From Candidatus Delongbacteria bacterium (GTDB lineage: Bacteria > UBA4055), in assembly GCA_028702975.1 (NCBI GenBank), contig JAQVNT010000001.1, forward strand, positions 1 to 35,782: 35,782 nt of DNA. Reading direction: 5' to 3'. The position numbers were made by a program, and so were the translations under genes. Shown here piece after piece: positions 23,337 to 34,200 of the stretch. The notes beneath the pieces are model-generated. The model worked only from the letters and a program-made list of their open reading frames with translations. It did no database searches and was not told the origin of the DNA. Position 1 is the stretch's first letter. The number at the start of each line of letters is the position of its first letter.

Positions 23337-25157
23337 TTATCTGTACATCCCTCTGTAATCGACCAGTTCAGCGTTCTCTACAAGACCGTTTATCCATTCT
23401 TCGATCATCTGTCTCTGAAGGTAAGATTCGTGTCTCTGCCTGAAAGCTTCTTTCTCTTCGTCATATTTTTTCTGATCGAACTCATCTTTGTCAAGAAGAC
23501 AGACCATATAGGCGCCCTGAACTCCCTTGAACGGGCTGCTTATCTTTCCTTTCTCAAGATTCAGCGCGGTCTCATACATTATCCTGTCGACACCGACATT
23601 ATCAACATATCCGTCAACTGCGAATTTTCCTGACACGCCCGTCTTGAAATTCTTTTCGGCCGCAACAGCGTTCATTGAAAGAGTGTCTGTAACAGATCCT
23701 GAAACTTCTAACATCTTCTGATATGCGATCTCAAGACCTTTATCCTGTCTGATCCTGTAAAGTATGGATTTTCTGACTTCGTCAAGAGTTTTTGCCCTTT
23801 CAGGCTTTATCTCTTTTACTTTCATTATAATATATCCTGCATCCGACACCAGGATGGAACTGACAGATCCGGCTTCGTTATTAAAAAGGAAATCTCCCAT
23901 ACCGGGAACGATGCCAAGTTCTGTAGTGCGGTCGGTTTTCTGCATGAATGGAGCTTCTGCGGTCTTAAGACCCAGCTTTTCGGCGGATGTTTTGAAAGCT
24001 TCGGGACCGCTGCTTCTGTACATTTCATCCCTGAAATTCACCGCTGAATACTGCGCGTCTTCATATGTAGAAGGATATGTTTTAAACTTTACAAGTATAT
24101 GACTTGCTTTAACTTCCTTGACGACTTTTTTCTCGGTCTTTTTGTCTGTGATCTTGATAATATGGTAGCCGAATTTTGTCTTTACGGGGCCTACAACCTC
24201 TCCGATATCGCCGTTGAAAGCCGCCTCTTCAAATTCCGGGACCATCTTTCCTCTCTCAAAGTATCCCAGATCTCCTCCGTTCTGCGCCGAAGGATCTTCC
24301 GAATAGTTTTTAGCCACTTCTTCAAAAGCTATTCCGTTATCGATCTGATTCATGGCATAATTTATATCATCGAGAGCCAGCGCAGAATCTTTTGCAGTCG
24401 GAGCCGTGCTGAAAAGAACATATTCAAAATTCCTCTGCTCAGCTGTTTTGGGGTATTCATTAGGATTGTTCGTGAAATAAGTTTGGATCTCTTCATCGGT
24501 TATCACAGAATCCGCCGGCATAAAATCGTTGATCGGCGCTTTGAGCCATTTCACCTGCACTTTCACATTGGACTGTCTGTATATTTCCTGAAGCTCAAAT
24601 TCCGACAGATAAACAGAATTACCCACTCTGCTCTGAAGAAGTTCCGCCGGCAGCCTTCCTTCGTAAGCGTTCTCGATCATCTTATAAAATTGCTGCATCT
24701 GAGGATTGGGGTTTTTTATGAACTGCTCCCATTTCTTCTGATCGAATACACCGTCCGTCATAAACTCCTGCTGATTCCGAAGTTCGGGAAGCGGATTGTT
24801 CAGTATCTGGTCGTAAACCTGTTCTTTTGACACAGTGATCTTCTGATTCTCGAGTTCCTGTCTGATGACTATCATTTTGACAAAATCATCCCAGGCTTTC
24901 TGCCTTTGCTCAGCGGCTTTTACCCCTGAATAATCTTTATCGCTCAGGCTCTTAACATAACTCTCTTCAAGCTGTTTCAGCTCTGCGTATTTTACATCCT
25001 GACCGTTAATTTTGGCTATAAGCCCCTGCGCCCTGACATCGTTAGAACCGCCTTTAAGCCCGCCCATACCCCAGTCGAATATGATCGTTATTATAAACGC
25101 CGCTACCACGATCCACATCACGATCGCCAGTTTTTCTCTAATCAGTCTGATCATCAT
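23337..25157 (-). CDS. ppiD: PpiD-like membrane-anchored peptidyl-prolyl isomerase/chaperone
   Basis: A 606-residue periplasmic folding factor. One N-terminal membrane helix (LAIVMWIVVAAFIITIIF) is followed by a SurA-N-like chaperone region. A parvulin domain (about 240-345; NGGDLGYFERGKMVPEFEEAAF) is well kept, and a second, weaker one starts at VKASHILVKF and ends at AGYIIMKVKEI. This layout matches PpiD, which stands beside the Sec translocon and helps exported proteins fold. GGAG precedes two consecutive ATGs at 25157 and 25154; either could be used. A strong promoter lies upstream. Confidence 0.9.
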   Translation of the reverse strand: MMIRLIREKLAIVMWIVVAAFIITIIFDWGMGGLKGGSNDVRAQGLIAKINGQDVKYAELKQLEESYVKSLSDKDYSGVKAAEQRQKAWDDFVKMIVIRQELENQKITVSKEQVYDQILNNPLPELRNQQEFMTDGVFDQKKWEQFIKNPNPQMQQFYKMIENAYEGRLPAELLQSRVGNSVYLSEFELQEIYRQSNVKVQVKWLKAPINDFMPADSVITDEEIQTYFTNNPNEYPKTAEQRNFEYVLFSTAPTAKDSALALDDINYAMNQIDNGIAFEEVAKNYSEDPSAQNGGDLGYFERGKMVPEFEEAAFNGDIGEVVGPVKTKFGYHIIKITDKKTEKKVVKEVKASHILVKFKTYPSTYEDAQYSAVNFRDEMYRSSGPEAFKTSAEKLGLKTAEAPFMQKTDRTTELGIVPGMGDFLFNNEAGSVSSILVSDAGYIIMKVKEIKPERAKTLDEVRKSILYRIRQDKGLEIAYQKMLEVSGSVTDTLSMNAVAAEKNFKTGVSGKFAVDGYVDNVGVDRIMYETALNLEKGKISSPFKGVQGAYMVCLLDKDEFDQKKYDEEKEAFRQRHESYLQRQMIEEWINGLVENAELVDYRGMYR

Positions 25158-25220
25158 AAAAAATGCTCCGAAGTTTTTATTTCAACAAAGAAACAACATG
25201 CCTGTTTCCAAAGGACATAG

Positions 25221-25249
25221 AATATAGCTCTATCATTATAAAATGTCAA
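25221..25249 (-). promoter_or_regulatory. Promoter of the PpiD-like operon
   Basis: TTGACA (25244-25249), a 17-base spacer and TATATT (25221-25226), about 57 bases before the start codon after the expected start of transcription. Confidence 0.75.
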
Positions 25250-25275
25250 TCAAAAAATAGTGGAAAATAAGCATT

Positions 25276-27249
25276 TTAATTTCTGACCCGCCCCTCGTCC
25301 GGTTCTTCCGCGAATACGACCTCATAACCCTGTTCAGTGTCGTTTTGCTCCAAAATGTAAGAGTATCCTGCGCAAACTATGGCGTATGAGCTGCCCCGGG
25401 GTCTGATCTCTATCCCGCCTGTTCTGAGAATACCTCCGAGGCTTTCGAAATCCAGGCATTCGTGATCGCCTGATATATACTCACCGTGTCCGCTTCCGAC
25501 AATATACCTCACCGGCATCTGCAGACTGTTTATTATCTTTTCGGTTTCATACCATTTATCGGTCGTAACAAAATAATCTATACCTCTCACATTTGTACGC
25601 ATAAGGTAAGGTTCTATCACGCGGGCAGCCTCGCTTCCTTTGATCCCCGACGCGAACAGAATATTCTCTCCCCGGTTCCTGAGAACGGCGCTTTGACCCG
25701 AAGATGTTTTGAATACATACAGTACCGGGCCGCTCCTGATCAAAAATATCGAGATCACGATCATTATTGTGGAGGCAAAGACAGTCGCGGTTTTGTACCT
25801 GTAATCTTTCAAATAAAATTCAGCTGACAGAACTATGATAAGAGATGCCGTCACTAAAGCGTCAGTATTACCGTGAAGTGTGAAAGTCTCGATACCAGCA
25901 GTATTTTCTTTTATATACATGACGGTTTTCACGATTAATTCTGTGAGATCCGAAAAAAATTCAGCCGCAAGGTCAATTTTATCCGATAAGATGATCAATA
26001 TCCCTGACATAAATGCGGCCGCTGTGAGAGGGATGAGCACAAGGTTTGAAACGATCGAAATAAAGTTATATCTTCCGAAAAGATACAGAACGAAAGGTAA
26101 AAGCCCTATCGTAACCGATGTCGAAAGCAGAAGTCCCTCATAAATTTTCCTCAACAACCGGTTCTCTGTCTTTAAATACCTGTTCAGCCTGACCGACAGG
26201 GGCTGATGAATTAGAACTATGGACAGCACTGAAGTAAAGGAAAGTATAAATCCGGGCATGAATATCTGATTCGGATCGTAAGACAGACTTATCAGGCCCG
26301 CAGTTCCGATAACATCCGTCGTCCGGAGCTTCCTTTTCAGCGGTTTGCTCAGCATCAGTATTATCGTCATCAGAACTGCTCTTATCACCGACGGACTGCC
26401 TCCGGTGAAAACAGCGTAAAATATGAGCGCGGATGAATTCAGGATCACATAAGGCCATTTCTTTAGATTGATAAGTGAATTAAGAATGCCGAGAAGAAGG
26501 ACAACAAAACCCACATGAAGCCCCGATACTGCGAGAAGATGTATTGTTCCGCTGTCGGCGAATTCTTTTATTCTGCCGGTTTCGAGCCTGCCTTTATCGC
26601 CCGTCATTATGGCCGTAAGAAACCCGCCTGCAGTATAGCTCAGCCTGCGGTCAAAGATATCCTCAGCTTTTGACTGAAGTCCGTTAATGAAATGTGCCGT
26701 CCCAGCTTCATTTTTTCTGACATACTTCGGAAATGCGTTGTTTATTTCAGATACCGTGTACCTTATAATGGAGAATGTCTGCCTGTTCGTCTCATACTGA
26801 TTTACGGGTTTTTTAAAAGGCATCAGCCTTCCTGAAACCGCTAAAGTATCGCCGATGCTTAATCCCGTCCTGTTAAGATAAGCTGAGAATTTCGATTTTA
26901 TAGGCATTATCCGTTCCGAAGTTTCCACAGAATCAGAATCTATAACGACAGATGAGGATAAAAGATATTCGTTCAGTCCGGATATCCTGCCGTAAACCGT
27001 CGCATCTTTCTCTTCAAGACCTTTCATCATTTCTCTGATCCTGAACTGGCTGTGGTTATGGAGAGCAAAAATGACCGAACCTGCAAAAAAGACCGTTACA
27101 AAAAGTCTTGATCTTTTAAAAACAAAAAATATGACCGGCGCAAAAAAATATAATATGCCGAACACAGGCGATCTGTACGAACATAATGCCGCCGCAATTC
27201 CTGCCGAAAAGAAAAACAGCAGAGCTATATTATCGGGTCTTTTTGTCAT
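25276..27249 (-). CDS. comEC: ComEC/Rec2-type DNA uptake channel with decayed C-terminal domain
   Basis: A 657-residue inner membrane protein. It has the N-terminal DUF4131-type region, then the Competence domain with the LAVSGLHVGFVV motif and many membrane helices. ComEC carries single-stranded DNA across the inner membrane in natural transformation. The C-terminal part (from about residue 530) is where a metallo-beta-lactamase-like nuclease domain should be; the usual D-V-G-Q-G-D and H-x-D-x-D-H motifs are replaced by TSSGQSAVL and VTTDKWYETEK, so the metal site is missing. The start at ATG 27249 is chosen over a TTG 18 bases upstream; its AAGGA site lies very close. Confidence 0.9.
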   Translation of the reverse strand: MTKRPDNIALLFFFSAGIAAALCSYRSPVFGILYFFAPVIFFVFKRSRLFVTVFFAGSVIFALHNHSQFRIREMMKGLEEKDATVYGRISGLNEYLLSSSVVIDSDSVETSERIMPIKSKFSAYLNRTGLSIGDTLAVSGRLMPFKKPVNQYETNRQTFSIIRYTVSEINNAFPKYVRKNEAGTAHFINGLQSKAEDIFDRRLSYTAGGFLTAIMTGDKGRLETGRIKEFADSGTIHLLAVSGLHVGFVVLLLGILNSLINLKKWPYVILNSSALIFYAVFTGGSPSVIRAVLMTIILMLSKPLKRKLRTTDVIGTAGLISLSYDPNQIFMPGFILSFTSVLSIVLIHQPLSVRLNRYLKTENRLLRKIYEGLLLSTSVTIGLLPFVLYLFGRYNFISIVSNLVLIPLTAAAFMSGILIILSDKIDLAAEFFSDLTELIVKTVMYIKENTAGIETFTLHGNTDALVTASLIIVLSAEFYLKDYRYKTATVFASTIMIVISIFLIRSGPVLYVFKTSSGQSAVLRNRGENILFASGIKGSEAARVIEPYLMRTNVRGIDYFVTTDKWYETEKIINSLQMPVRYIVGSGHGEYISGDHECLDFESLGGILRTGGIEIRPRGSSYAIVCAGYSYILEQNDTEQGYEVVFAEEPDEGRVRN

Positions 27250-27311
27250 TCCTTTGAATATTATCAAATAAAATTCGGGATTTCAACAGTAAAAAAATAT
27301 CATTTTTTGCA

Positions 27312-27340
27312 TTGAATTAAACCTGAAAAAATCATATAAT
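27312..27340 (+). promoter_or_regulatory. Promoter of parE
   Basis: TTGAAT (27312-27317), a 17-base spacer and a perfect TATAAT (27335-27340), with transcription expected to start about 30 bases before the parE ATG. Confidence 0.7.
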
Positions 27341-27378
27341 TAAGGGTCTGAATTATACAGCATTAAAAAAGGAATGAA

Positions 27379-29220
27379 ATGAACAGTACTGCAGGAGCCG
27401 TTAAATACGATGAGAGTAAGATACAGACGCTTTCGTCTTTAGAGCATATAAGGCTGAGAACAGGGATGTATATCGGAAGGCTGGGTGACGGAAGCACCTA
27501 TGAAGACGGCATCTATATTTTGCTCAAAGAGATCGTTGACAACTCAATTGACGAATATATCGAAGGTTACGGCAAAAGGATAGATATAAATATTTCGGAA
27601 AGCAAAGTTTCGGTAAGGGACTACGGAAGAGGAATTCCTCTGGGCAAACTGATCGACTGCGTGTCTGTCATAAACACCGGGGGAAAGTTCAATAGCGATG
27701 TTTTCCAGTACAGCGTGGGGCTCAACGGGGTAGGTACGAAAGCCGTCAACGCTCTCAGCGATCCTTATATCGTCAGAAGCGTCAGGGACGGTAAATTCAG
27801 GGAGCTGACCTTCTGCAGGGGCAAACTCACATCAGACACGAACGGTGAAACAAAAGAGTCTGACGGAACATACACCGAATTCGTGCCGGATCTGGAGATA
27901 TTCAGGGAATATCAGTTTAATTTCGATTATATAAAAAAGAGACTCTATTTCTACGCATACCTGAACAAAGGCCTCAAGATATACTTCAACGGGGATAAGA
28001 TCGTTTCCACGGGCGGACTTCTTGACCTTCTTACCGAGCAGGTGGAATACCCTCTTTACGAACCGATATATTACTGCTCAGATTCGCTTGAATTCGCTTT
28101 TACGCACATCGATTCCTACGGGGAAAGCTATTATTCTTTCGTGAACGGCCAGTACACAAATGACGGAGGAACTCATCAGTCGGCTTTTAAGGAAGCTATT
28201 CTAAAATCAATTAATGAATTCTCGAAAAAGAATTTTGAGGCCAAAGATGTTAGGGACGGAATAGTAGGTGCCGTGGCTGTTAAGGTAAAACAGCCTGTAT
28301 TTGAATCTCAAACTAAGAACAAGCTGGGAAATACCGAGATCAAATTCAAGATCGTATCCGAAATAAAAGATTTTCTTATCGATTACTTTTATAAGCATCA
28401 GGACATCGCAGAACAGATATATCTCAAGATCGCCCTTAACGAAAAGATCCGAAAAGAACTCAAAGCCGTTCAGCAGGAGGCAAAGGAACTTTCGAAGAAA
28501 ACATCCATCAGGATACCCAAGCTCAAGGACTGCAAATATCATTTCAACGAAATTCCGACAGGCAGAAAAAAGGAACTCTGGAGGGGCGACGAGTCCGTAA
28601 TTTTCCTTACCGAGGGTGACAGCGCCGCGGGAAGCATGATATCGAGCAGGGATGTCGAAACTCAGGCTATTTTCGCTCTCAAGGGTAAACTTCTGAACGT
28701 TCACGGTCTAAAACGCGATTATATTTATAAGAATGAAGAGATCTACAACATAATAAAGACGATGAACATTGAGGACGGTATAGACAACCTGAGATATTCC
28801 AAGATAATCATAGCGACTGACTCCGACCCTGACGGTCTTCATATCAGAAATCTGCTTCTGACTTTCTTTCTGCACTTTTACGAGAGCCTCATACTGAAAG
28901 GCCATATATACATTCTGGAAACCCCTCTTTTCAGGGTAAGGAATAAAAAAGAGACCGTTTACTGTTACAGCGACATTGAAAAAAGCGCCGCGATCAAAAA
29001 ACTCGGAGCAGATCCCGAAGTAACCAGGTTTAAAGGACTTGGAGAGATATCGCCAAATGAATTCGGAAGGTTCATAGGTCCGGACATGAGGCTTATCCAG
29101 GTGAGCGTGGAGCATTTGAAGGACATACCCGACGCACTTGAATTCTATATGGGGAAAAACACTCCGGAACGAAGAGCTTACATCATGGAGAATCTGCACA
29201 GGTTTGAAGAAACCGTCTGA
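27379..29220 (+). CDS. parE: DNA topoisomerase IV subunit B
   Basis: A 613-residue type II topoisomerase ATPase subunit. The GHKL ATPase has E51/N55 (EIVDNSIDEY), D81-YGRGIP and GLNGVGTKAV. The TOPRIM domain has LTEGDSAAGS (410-419) and the metal-binding DSDPDG (481-486). The segment TPLFRVRNKKETVYCYS is typical of Bacteroidota ParE. It works with ParC to separate daughter chromosomes. AAAGGA precedes the ATG. The usual DADVDG motif is DSDPDG here, which keeps all three acidic residues. parC is not next to it in this window. Confidence 0.93.
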   Translation: MNSTAGAVKYDESKIQTLSSLEHIRLRTGMYIGRLGDGSTYEDGIYILLKEIVDNSIDEYIEGYGKRIDINISESKVSVRDYGRGIPLGKLIDCVSVINTGGKFNSDVFQYSVGLNGVGTKAVNALSDPYIVRSVRDGKFRELTFCRGKLTSDTNGETKESDGTYTEFVPDLEIFREYQFNFDYIKKRLYFYAYLNKGLKIYFNGDKIVSTGGLLDLLTEQVEYPLYEPIYYCSDSLEFAFTHIDSYGESYYSFVNGQYTNDGGTHQSAFKEAILKSINEFSKKNFEAKDVRDGIVGAVAVKVKQPVFESQTKNKLGNTEIKFKIVSEIKDFLIDYFYKHQDIAEQIYLKIALNEKIRKELKAVQQEAKELSKKTSIRIPKLKDCKYHFNEIPTGRKKELWRGDESVIFLTEGDSAAGSMISSRDVETQAIFALKGKLLNVHGLKRDYIYKNEEIYNIIKTMNIEDGIDNLRYSKIIIATDSDPDGLHIRNLLLTFFLHFYESLILKGHIYILETPLFRVRNKKETVYCYSDIEKSAAIKKLGADPEVTRFKGLGEISPNEFGRFIGPDMRLIQVSVEHLKDIPDALEFYMGKNTPERRAYIMENLHRFEETV

Positions 29221-29231
29221 TCCGGCTTTAC

Positions 29232-30134
29232 CTAACCTTTATTTTCTATCTGAAGATAGTCCCTTATCTCGCGTTCATTTATTATATTATCCCAGTTGAA
29301 GAACATTAAAGTCGCATCCTTTGCCGACCATGTATAACGAACATAATCCACCGGCACTTTATCATCCGTAGCGAACTCCTGGACCGCCTTCTGCAAAAAG
29401 CCGCAGTATTCTATCTCGTCAACTATCAGCCCGAAGAAAAGATCTGAACTGGTGTGACCGTACAAAATATGCCCTAAGTTTAATATTATCAGCCTGGATT
29501 CTTTCCCCGGCTTTATCTTTTCCTTCATCTCCGAATGCAGGTTGATAACCGGCATCTTTATTCCGCGGACGACCACATGGTGCCTCATTTTTCCTGAACC
29601 GAATGGATAGTCCTTCAGAGTGTCATCTGTAATAATAACGGCTTCCATCACCGAGTTCATGCTCTCAGCCCAATAAGTTCCGCCGATCTTGAATACAACA
29701 TACGGCAGAGGCTCGGGGAAAGTCCTGTCGGGATTAAGCATAGAAAGATTCTTCCTGTCTTTTGATATCTCCAGTATATTCTGAACCGATTCGCCGATCT
29801 TCCTTAACTCATCGCACAATATATAGGCTTTGGAATGATTGAGCCTTTTAGCTTCCAGAAGCGCGTTCATTGAAAGCAGCCTGAGCATTGAACCGAGCTC
29901 AGCCATTCTTTCCTCCACACCGGAGAAAGGTACATTTTCGAACTTGAGCCTGTTGAAAACATCCCTTTCGAACACGAGCATGAATTTCTTGATCTCGACC
30001 GCCACTGAGCCTATCCCCCTGCCCAGCTGCTTGACTTCAGATGCGGCAATATTGAGCTCGATAGACAGGTATGAAAGCACATTTATTATATTTTCAAGAC
30101 GCCACAATTTTCTTTCTTCGATAGTATCCATCAT
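29232..30134 (-). CDS. CheW-domain protein with chemoreceptor-tip-like N-terminus
   Basis: A 300-residue protein. Residues 90-120 (LLSMNALLEAKRLNHSKAYI, then CDELRKIGESV) resemble the hairpin tip of methyl-accepting chemotaxis proteins, the part that docks CheW and CheA. From about residue 145 a CheW-like domain follows (YVVFKIGGTYWAE, VVVRGIKMPVINL, FGLIVDEIEY). There is no membrane helix. It might join receptor and kinase in a cytoplasmic array, but no other chemotaxis gene is in the window. AGGAG precedes two ATGs at 30134 and 30131. It is convergent with parE, with 11 bases between. Confidence 0.75.
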   Translation of the reverse strand: MMDTIEERKLWRLENIINVLSYLSIELNIAASEVKQLGRGIGSVAVEIKKFMLVFERDVFNRLKFENVPFSGVEERMAELGSMLRLLSMNALLEAKRLNHSKAYILCDELRKIGESVQNILEISKDRKNLSMLNPDRTFPEPLPYVVFKIGGTYWAESMNSVMEAVIITDDTLKDYPFGSGKMRHHVVVRGIKMPVINLHSEMKEKIKPGKESRLIILNLGHILYGHTSSDLFFGLIVDEIEYCGFLQKAVQEFATDDKVPVDYVRYTWSAKDATLMFFNWDNIINEREIRDYLQIENKG

Positions 30135-30149
30135 TTCTCCTTTTAAATC

Positions 30150-30184
30150 AAAAAAAAGACCCGAACTTGCCGGGTCTTTTTTTT
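30150..30184. terminator. Terminator behind the MORN-repeat lipoprotein gene
   Basis: GACCCG and CGGGTC extended by A and T tracts, with a seven-base loop. It touches the stop of the lipoprotein gene and separates it from the CheW-domain gene. Confidence 0.85.
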
Positions 30185-31052
30185 AACTTTCTTTTTTTTC
30201 TATTTCTTTCCCGTTTTCAAAATACTTTTCCTCTATTACTTTGCCTTCTTTATCCCATTTGATAAAACGTCCGTGTTTAACATCTTCTTTATAATTTTCT
30301 TCTAATTTTAACTTCCCGTCAGAGTACCAGTTTACAAACTTTCCGTCCTTCTTGCCATGATTGTATTTGGCTTCATACTGCATATTCCCGTTTTCCCACC
30401 AGCCATAGACAGTACCGTGGACTATATCTTCAATGAATTCTCCTTTCTCTTTCATCTGTCCGTTTTCGTACCATGCTATCCTGAAACCGTGCTTTTTATC
30501 GTTTTTGTATGTTTCTTCACCCTTTTTCTGTCCGTTCTCGTACCATAATTCCAATTTGTTGAATCTGATCCCCATAACATAAGTCCCAACTGACTGCTTC
30601 TGTCCGTTTCCCCACCATGTTTCAACAATGCCGTCAATTATACCGTTAACCCAGTGTTCTGATGTGATCAACGTGCCTTCCTGATTCCATTCAAGCAACA
30701 TGCCGTGTTTTTTCCCGTTCCTGAAATCAATTTCAAATTGCTTTGAACCATCTCCAAATCTGTGAATCAGTTTACCGTTGAGAAAGCCGTTTTTGTATTG
30801 TTTTATTACAGTAATTACGCTGTCAGAATTATAATAAATTGCTTTACCCGTGAAAGGATATGGTTTTCCTTTCTCATAACTTACACTATTTTTTTCTTTT
30901 AATTCAGAGATGAGAATTGTTCTTTGATTATTTTCTTCAATATTAAGATCTTTCCCATTTTTTTCAGTTTCATTTTTTTTGGAACAACTGATAAAAAGTA
31001 ATAATACTGATATAACTATCAAGATCATTTTTAAAGTGTTTTTCTTAGGCAT
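30183..31052 (-). CDS. YwqK-like MORN-repeat lipoprotein
   Basis: A 289-residue lipoprotein. The ATG at 31052 has AAAGGA seven bases upstream and gives a signal peptide with lipobox FISC (Cys23); an upstream start would put a charged stretch before it. The rest is at least eight repeats of the MORN-variant type, with the pattern W-Y-x-N-G-Q-x-K-x-x-x-x-Y-K-x-x-x-x-x-G. Databases often label these YwqK antitoxins, but no toxin gene is seen next to it here. The repeats probably form an extended beta scaffold on the cell envelope. Confidence 0.8.
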   Translation of the reverse strand: MPKKNTLKMILIVISVLLLFISCSKKNETEKNGKDLNIEENNQRTILISELKEKNSVSYEKGKPYPFTGKAIYYNSDSVITVIKQYKNGFLNGKLIHRFGDGSKQFEIDFRNGKKHGMLLEWNQEGTLITSEHWVNGIIDGIVETWWGNGQKQSVGTYVMGIRFNKLELWYENGQKKGEETYKNDKKHGFRIAWYENGQMKEKGEFIEDIVHGTVYGWWENGNMQYEAKYNHGKKDGKFVNWYSDGKLKLEENYKEDVKHGRFIKWDKEGKVIEEKYFENGKEIEKKES

Positions 31053-31124
31053 AGACTTTCCTTTTAATTTAATCATTCTACATCGTAAAATATACACAAC
31101 TTTTGGTTTAAAGGCAACAGTTAT

Positions 31125-31160
31125 AAAAAAAAGAGACCCGAATTCGGGTCTCTTTTTTTT
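31125..31160. terminator. Terminator behind the large secreted protease gene
   Basis: A perfect palindrome GAGACCCGAATTCGGGTCTC with an A tract before and a T tract after, 54 bases behind the stop at 31214. It can work in both directions. Confidence 0.9.
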
Positions 31161-31213
31161 AAAGATTAGAAGTGTTAGTTACCTGCTTCTTTCTGAATCT
31201 CAATTCTTTTTTG

Positions 31214-34200
31214 TTATTTTGCTTTCTTTACTACTAAAGTTTTCGGTGATTCTTTAGTTGAATTCTTTGCAATAACATAGAAGAACATTTTCGATACTGA
31301 TGGAGTGTAAGTGAACTCGCTAACGGCAATGTTATCTTCAAACAAAGTGAATGTGCCGTAAGGATCAGCAGATGAATATACAGCATATGCTGTAGCCGCA
31401 GCTGAATCATCCCAGTTGATATAAACATCCCCGCCGACAATGGATGTTACAATATTTGCGGGAACTGCAGGTATAACAGGTCCTGTTCCGCCAACGGTCA
31501 TGTTTACATAAACATTTTTGTTACTGTAATCTGAAGTTAGCTTAATGGTAGCAGAATAATCTCCTTCAGCTAAGCCAGTAGCGTCAAGACCATAGTTCAA
31601 TGCAGCAGATTCAGATGGGTTAAGGCTTCCCGATGTAGTAATTCCACCATCAATAGTCAACCAATCGCCTATCACTTCTGTACCAGAAACAACAATGTTG
31701 TCTACTTTCCAGTAACCTGTTGATGGTCCTGATTTTGTTATTACAGCTGTAAATCTAAGCTTCATATTGTTTGAAACATTCGGGATTGCAATGTGCTGAT
31801 GCACAGCAGTTGTTGTAGCCGCATTGTTGTAAATAGTAGTCCAGCTAGTTCCACCGTCTATTGAATAATCAACTTTGGAAGAACTGCCTGTTTTGTAGAG
31901 GAATGTCTGGTCAAAATCAAGATATAAATCAACCGCATCTGTTCCGTCAAATACATTAGATGTTAATACTGATGATGAAGTTTGAACGGTTACTTGAGCA
32001 CATTGAGTTCCGTCATTCCAAGTACTACCAGCCCCAGTTACCCATGAACCTGCTACTGTGTAAGGTGATATTCCGGCATTGAAATTATTTGAATGTACAT
32101 CTATACTCCCTGATCCCGGCCAGCTAGTATATTCTATGCTGCCGTTATAATCAAGAGCATAATCACCCACATTACTAATCTGGAAACTTCCGGAATCTGT
32201 ACCATCAACTGGTACGGTTTCGTTTATTATTGCAGCACTAGTTTCAATAATTCCCGGTGTATATCCATAATCAGTAGTCACGATCCTTGTATGCTGATTT
32301 ACATCAGGCATTGGATACCATGTGGACTGAGTTTCGCCGCCCATAATATACCCTTTCCAGCAGGTTGCGCCATAAGGATACATCTGTGATTCTGAAGCCT
32401 GAGTATAATTGATGATCGTTGTACCCGTAGCTGATGAAACAGCTGCGTGGAATGTGCCTGTAAGATCCTGTAACTGAGTATAGGAACTCAAATCAACATA
32501 AGCCCATTTTTGTGTTTCTCCAAGTGTAGCCGGATTTGCAAAAGAAACCGGACTTGGAAGCAAAGGATTACCGGGAATACCGTTATTGTCATCATAAATC
32601 TGAATCAGCATATTAGCGTTTGCAGGCTGGCCCTGATCGGTATAACCCCTTACAACAAGACCTTCTACATCATCATGGAAAGAGGTAAATTTAACAGAGA
32701 CAGCTTCCAGATAATCATATTGAGTATCAGCAGGCGGATTTGTAAGTGTACCTATATAAGTCACAAAACCGTTGTCAAATACACGATGCCACCCGGCTTG
32801 GTAATAATACGGTCCCGGAATGTACCTGTATGTTCCGTAAGTTCCGGTATTGTGAGTCGGAGCATTATCCTGGCATTCGAAGTCATACTCTACATAAGCA
32901 CCAACTGCCTGTGGTGGAATAACAAATGTATATTCGATACCGTTCACGCTAGTAGGGTTGAGTACCTGGTTAGCACCACCATCAACACTATATATTACAT
33001 GAGCGTAGTTAACTCCTGATACATCAATAATATCTGTTACTATTGTGTATCCGTCCTGGTTGTTGTTGTCATAATAGTCTCTTGGTACACTCCACATGAC
33101 AAACGGAGGTGTCAAATCTGATGTGTTGTTAGGAACAATATTTATGTTATCCACATTTGTTCCGGCAGCATTATAACCTTGGTCCGATTGCATAAGGAAT
33201 CTGAATCTGACATTTGACTCTCCTGCAAAAACACCCAGACTGAATGACTTCTGTGCCCATGTCAGTCCTAAAGTTTCAGAACTCCATGTTTGAAGCGTAA
33301 CCCAATTAACACCGTCTTTACAACTTTGGAAATGAAGGTAGTCGAAAGATTCCTCTATCACATATCTCAGGTAGAAATCACAAGTAGCATCAAGCGCGCT
33401 TGTAAAATTCATACCGGGTGCGATTTCACCGATAGATCCGCCTTCAGGTAAAAATTCAAGATCGTCTGCATAGTTTACGCCAGGGCTGTCAGAAAGTGAA
33501 TATGCCCCAGCATATTTATACTGAGTATCAAGACCCCATCCGTTATAAAGTAACCACTGTCCGCTTCCGCTTTCAAAATCATCGTGGAATTCTGTAACAG
33601 AGATCGATACATATACAAAGCTGTAGTTAGATGGATAGGATTCAAGATCAGGGTCAGGATCAGTATAAACAGCTTTTACCATATAGCTGTGAACACCGTC
33701 AGCTGCTGTGTTGTCTACATAACCAGCTGTTGCTGTGTTCGCCAGGAAAACATCATCTCTGTAAACATTATAAGTCAGGTTTTTTGTTCCTTCTGAAGGA
33801 TCCGACCAAGTAACGGTTACCGATCTGTTGAAGTTCAGAGCGAAAACATCATCCGGAGCAGAATAGTAAGATTTTGGAGAAAGTATTACTTCCGACATAG
33901 CGTAGTGGTATAAACCCTGAAGCTCGTCTCCTCCGAAAGTCATAGTTTCCGCACCCGGAACAGCATAACTCGCTGAGTTGTACCAGGTACTTCTTACATA
34001 CATTATCTCTGCGCCACCCGTATTGTCATATCCGTAACCGAGGACTGAATGATTATCAAGACCCAAAATAACAGGCCGTCCAGAATCGATCGCATTCATA
34101 TAGTCTTGGAATGTGTACCCACCAATAACAGTATCGTCTTCTGTTGTTGTAGGATCATCAAATCCATCGATCAGCTGAGTATAATTCAAATCCACATCGT

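Noticed and set aside
30183..31052. Antitoxin of a toxin-antitoxin pair, as YwqK-like proteins are often labelled
   Set aside because: It is a lipoprotein with MORN-type repeats, ends in a terminator, and no small toxin gene is adjacent.
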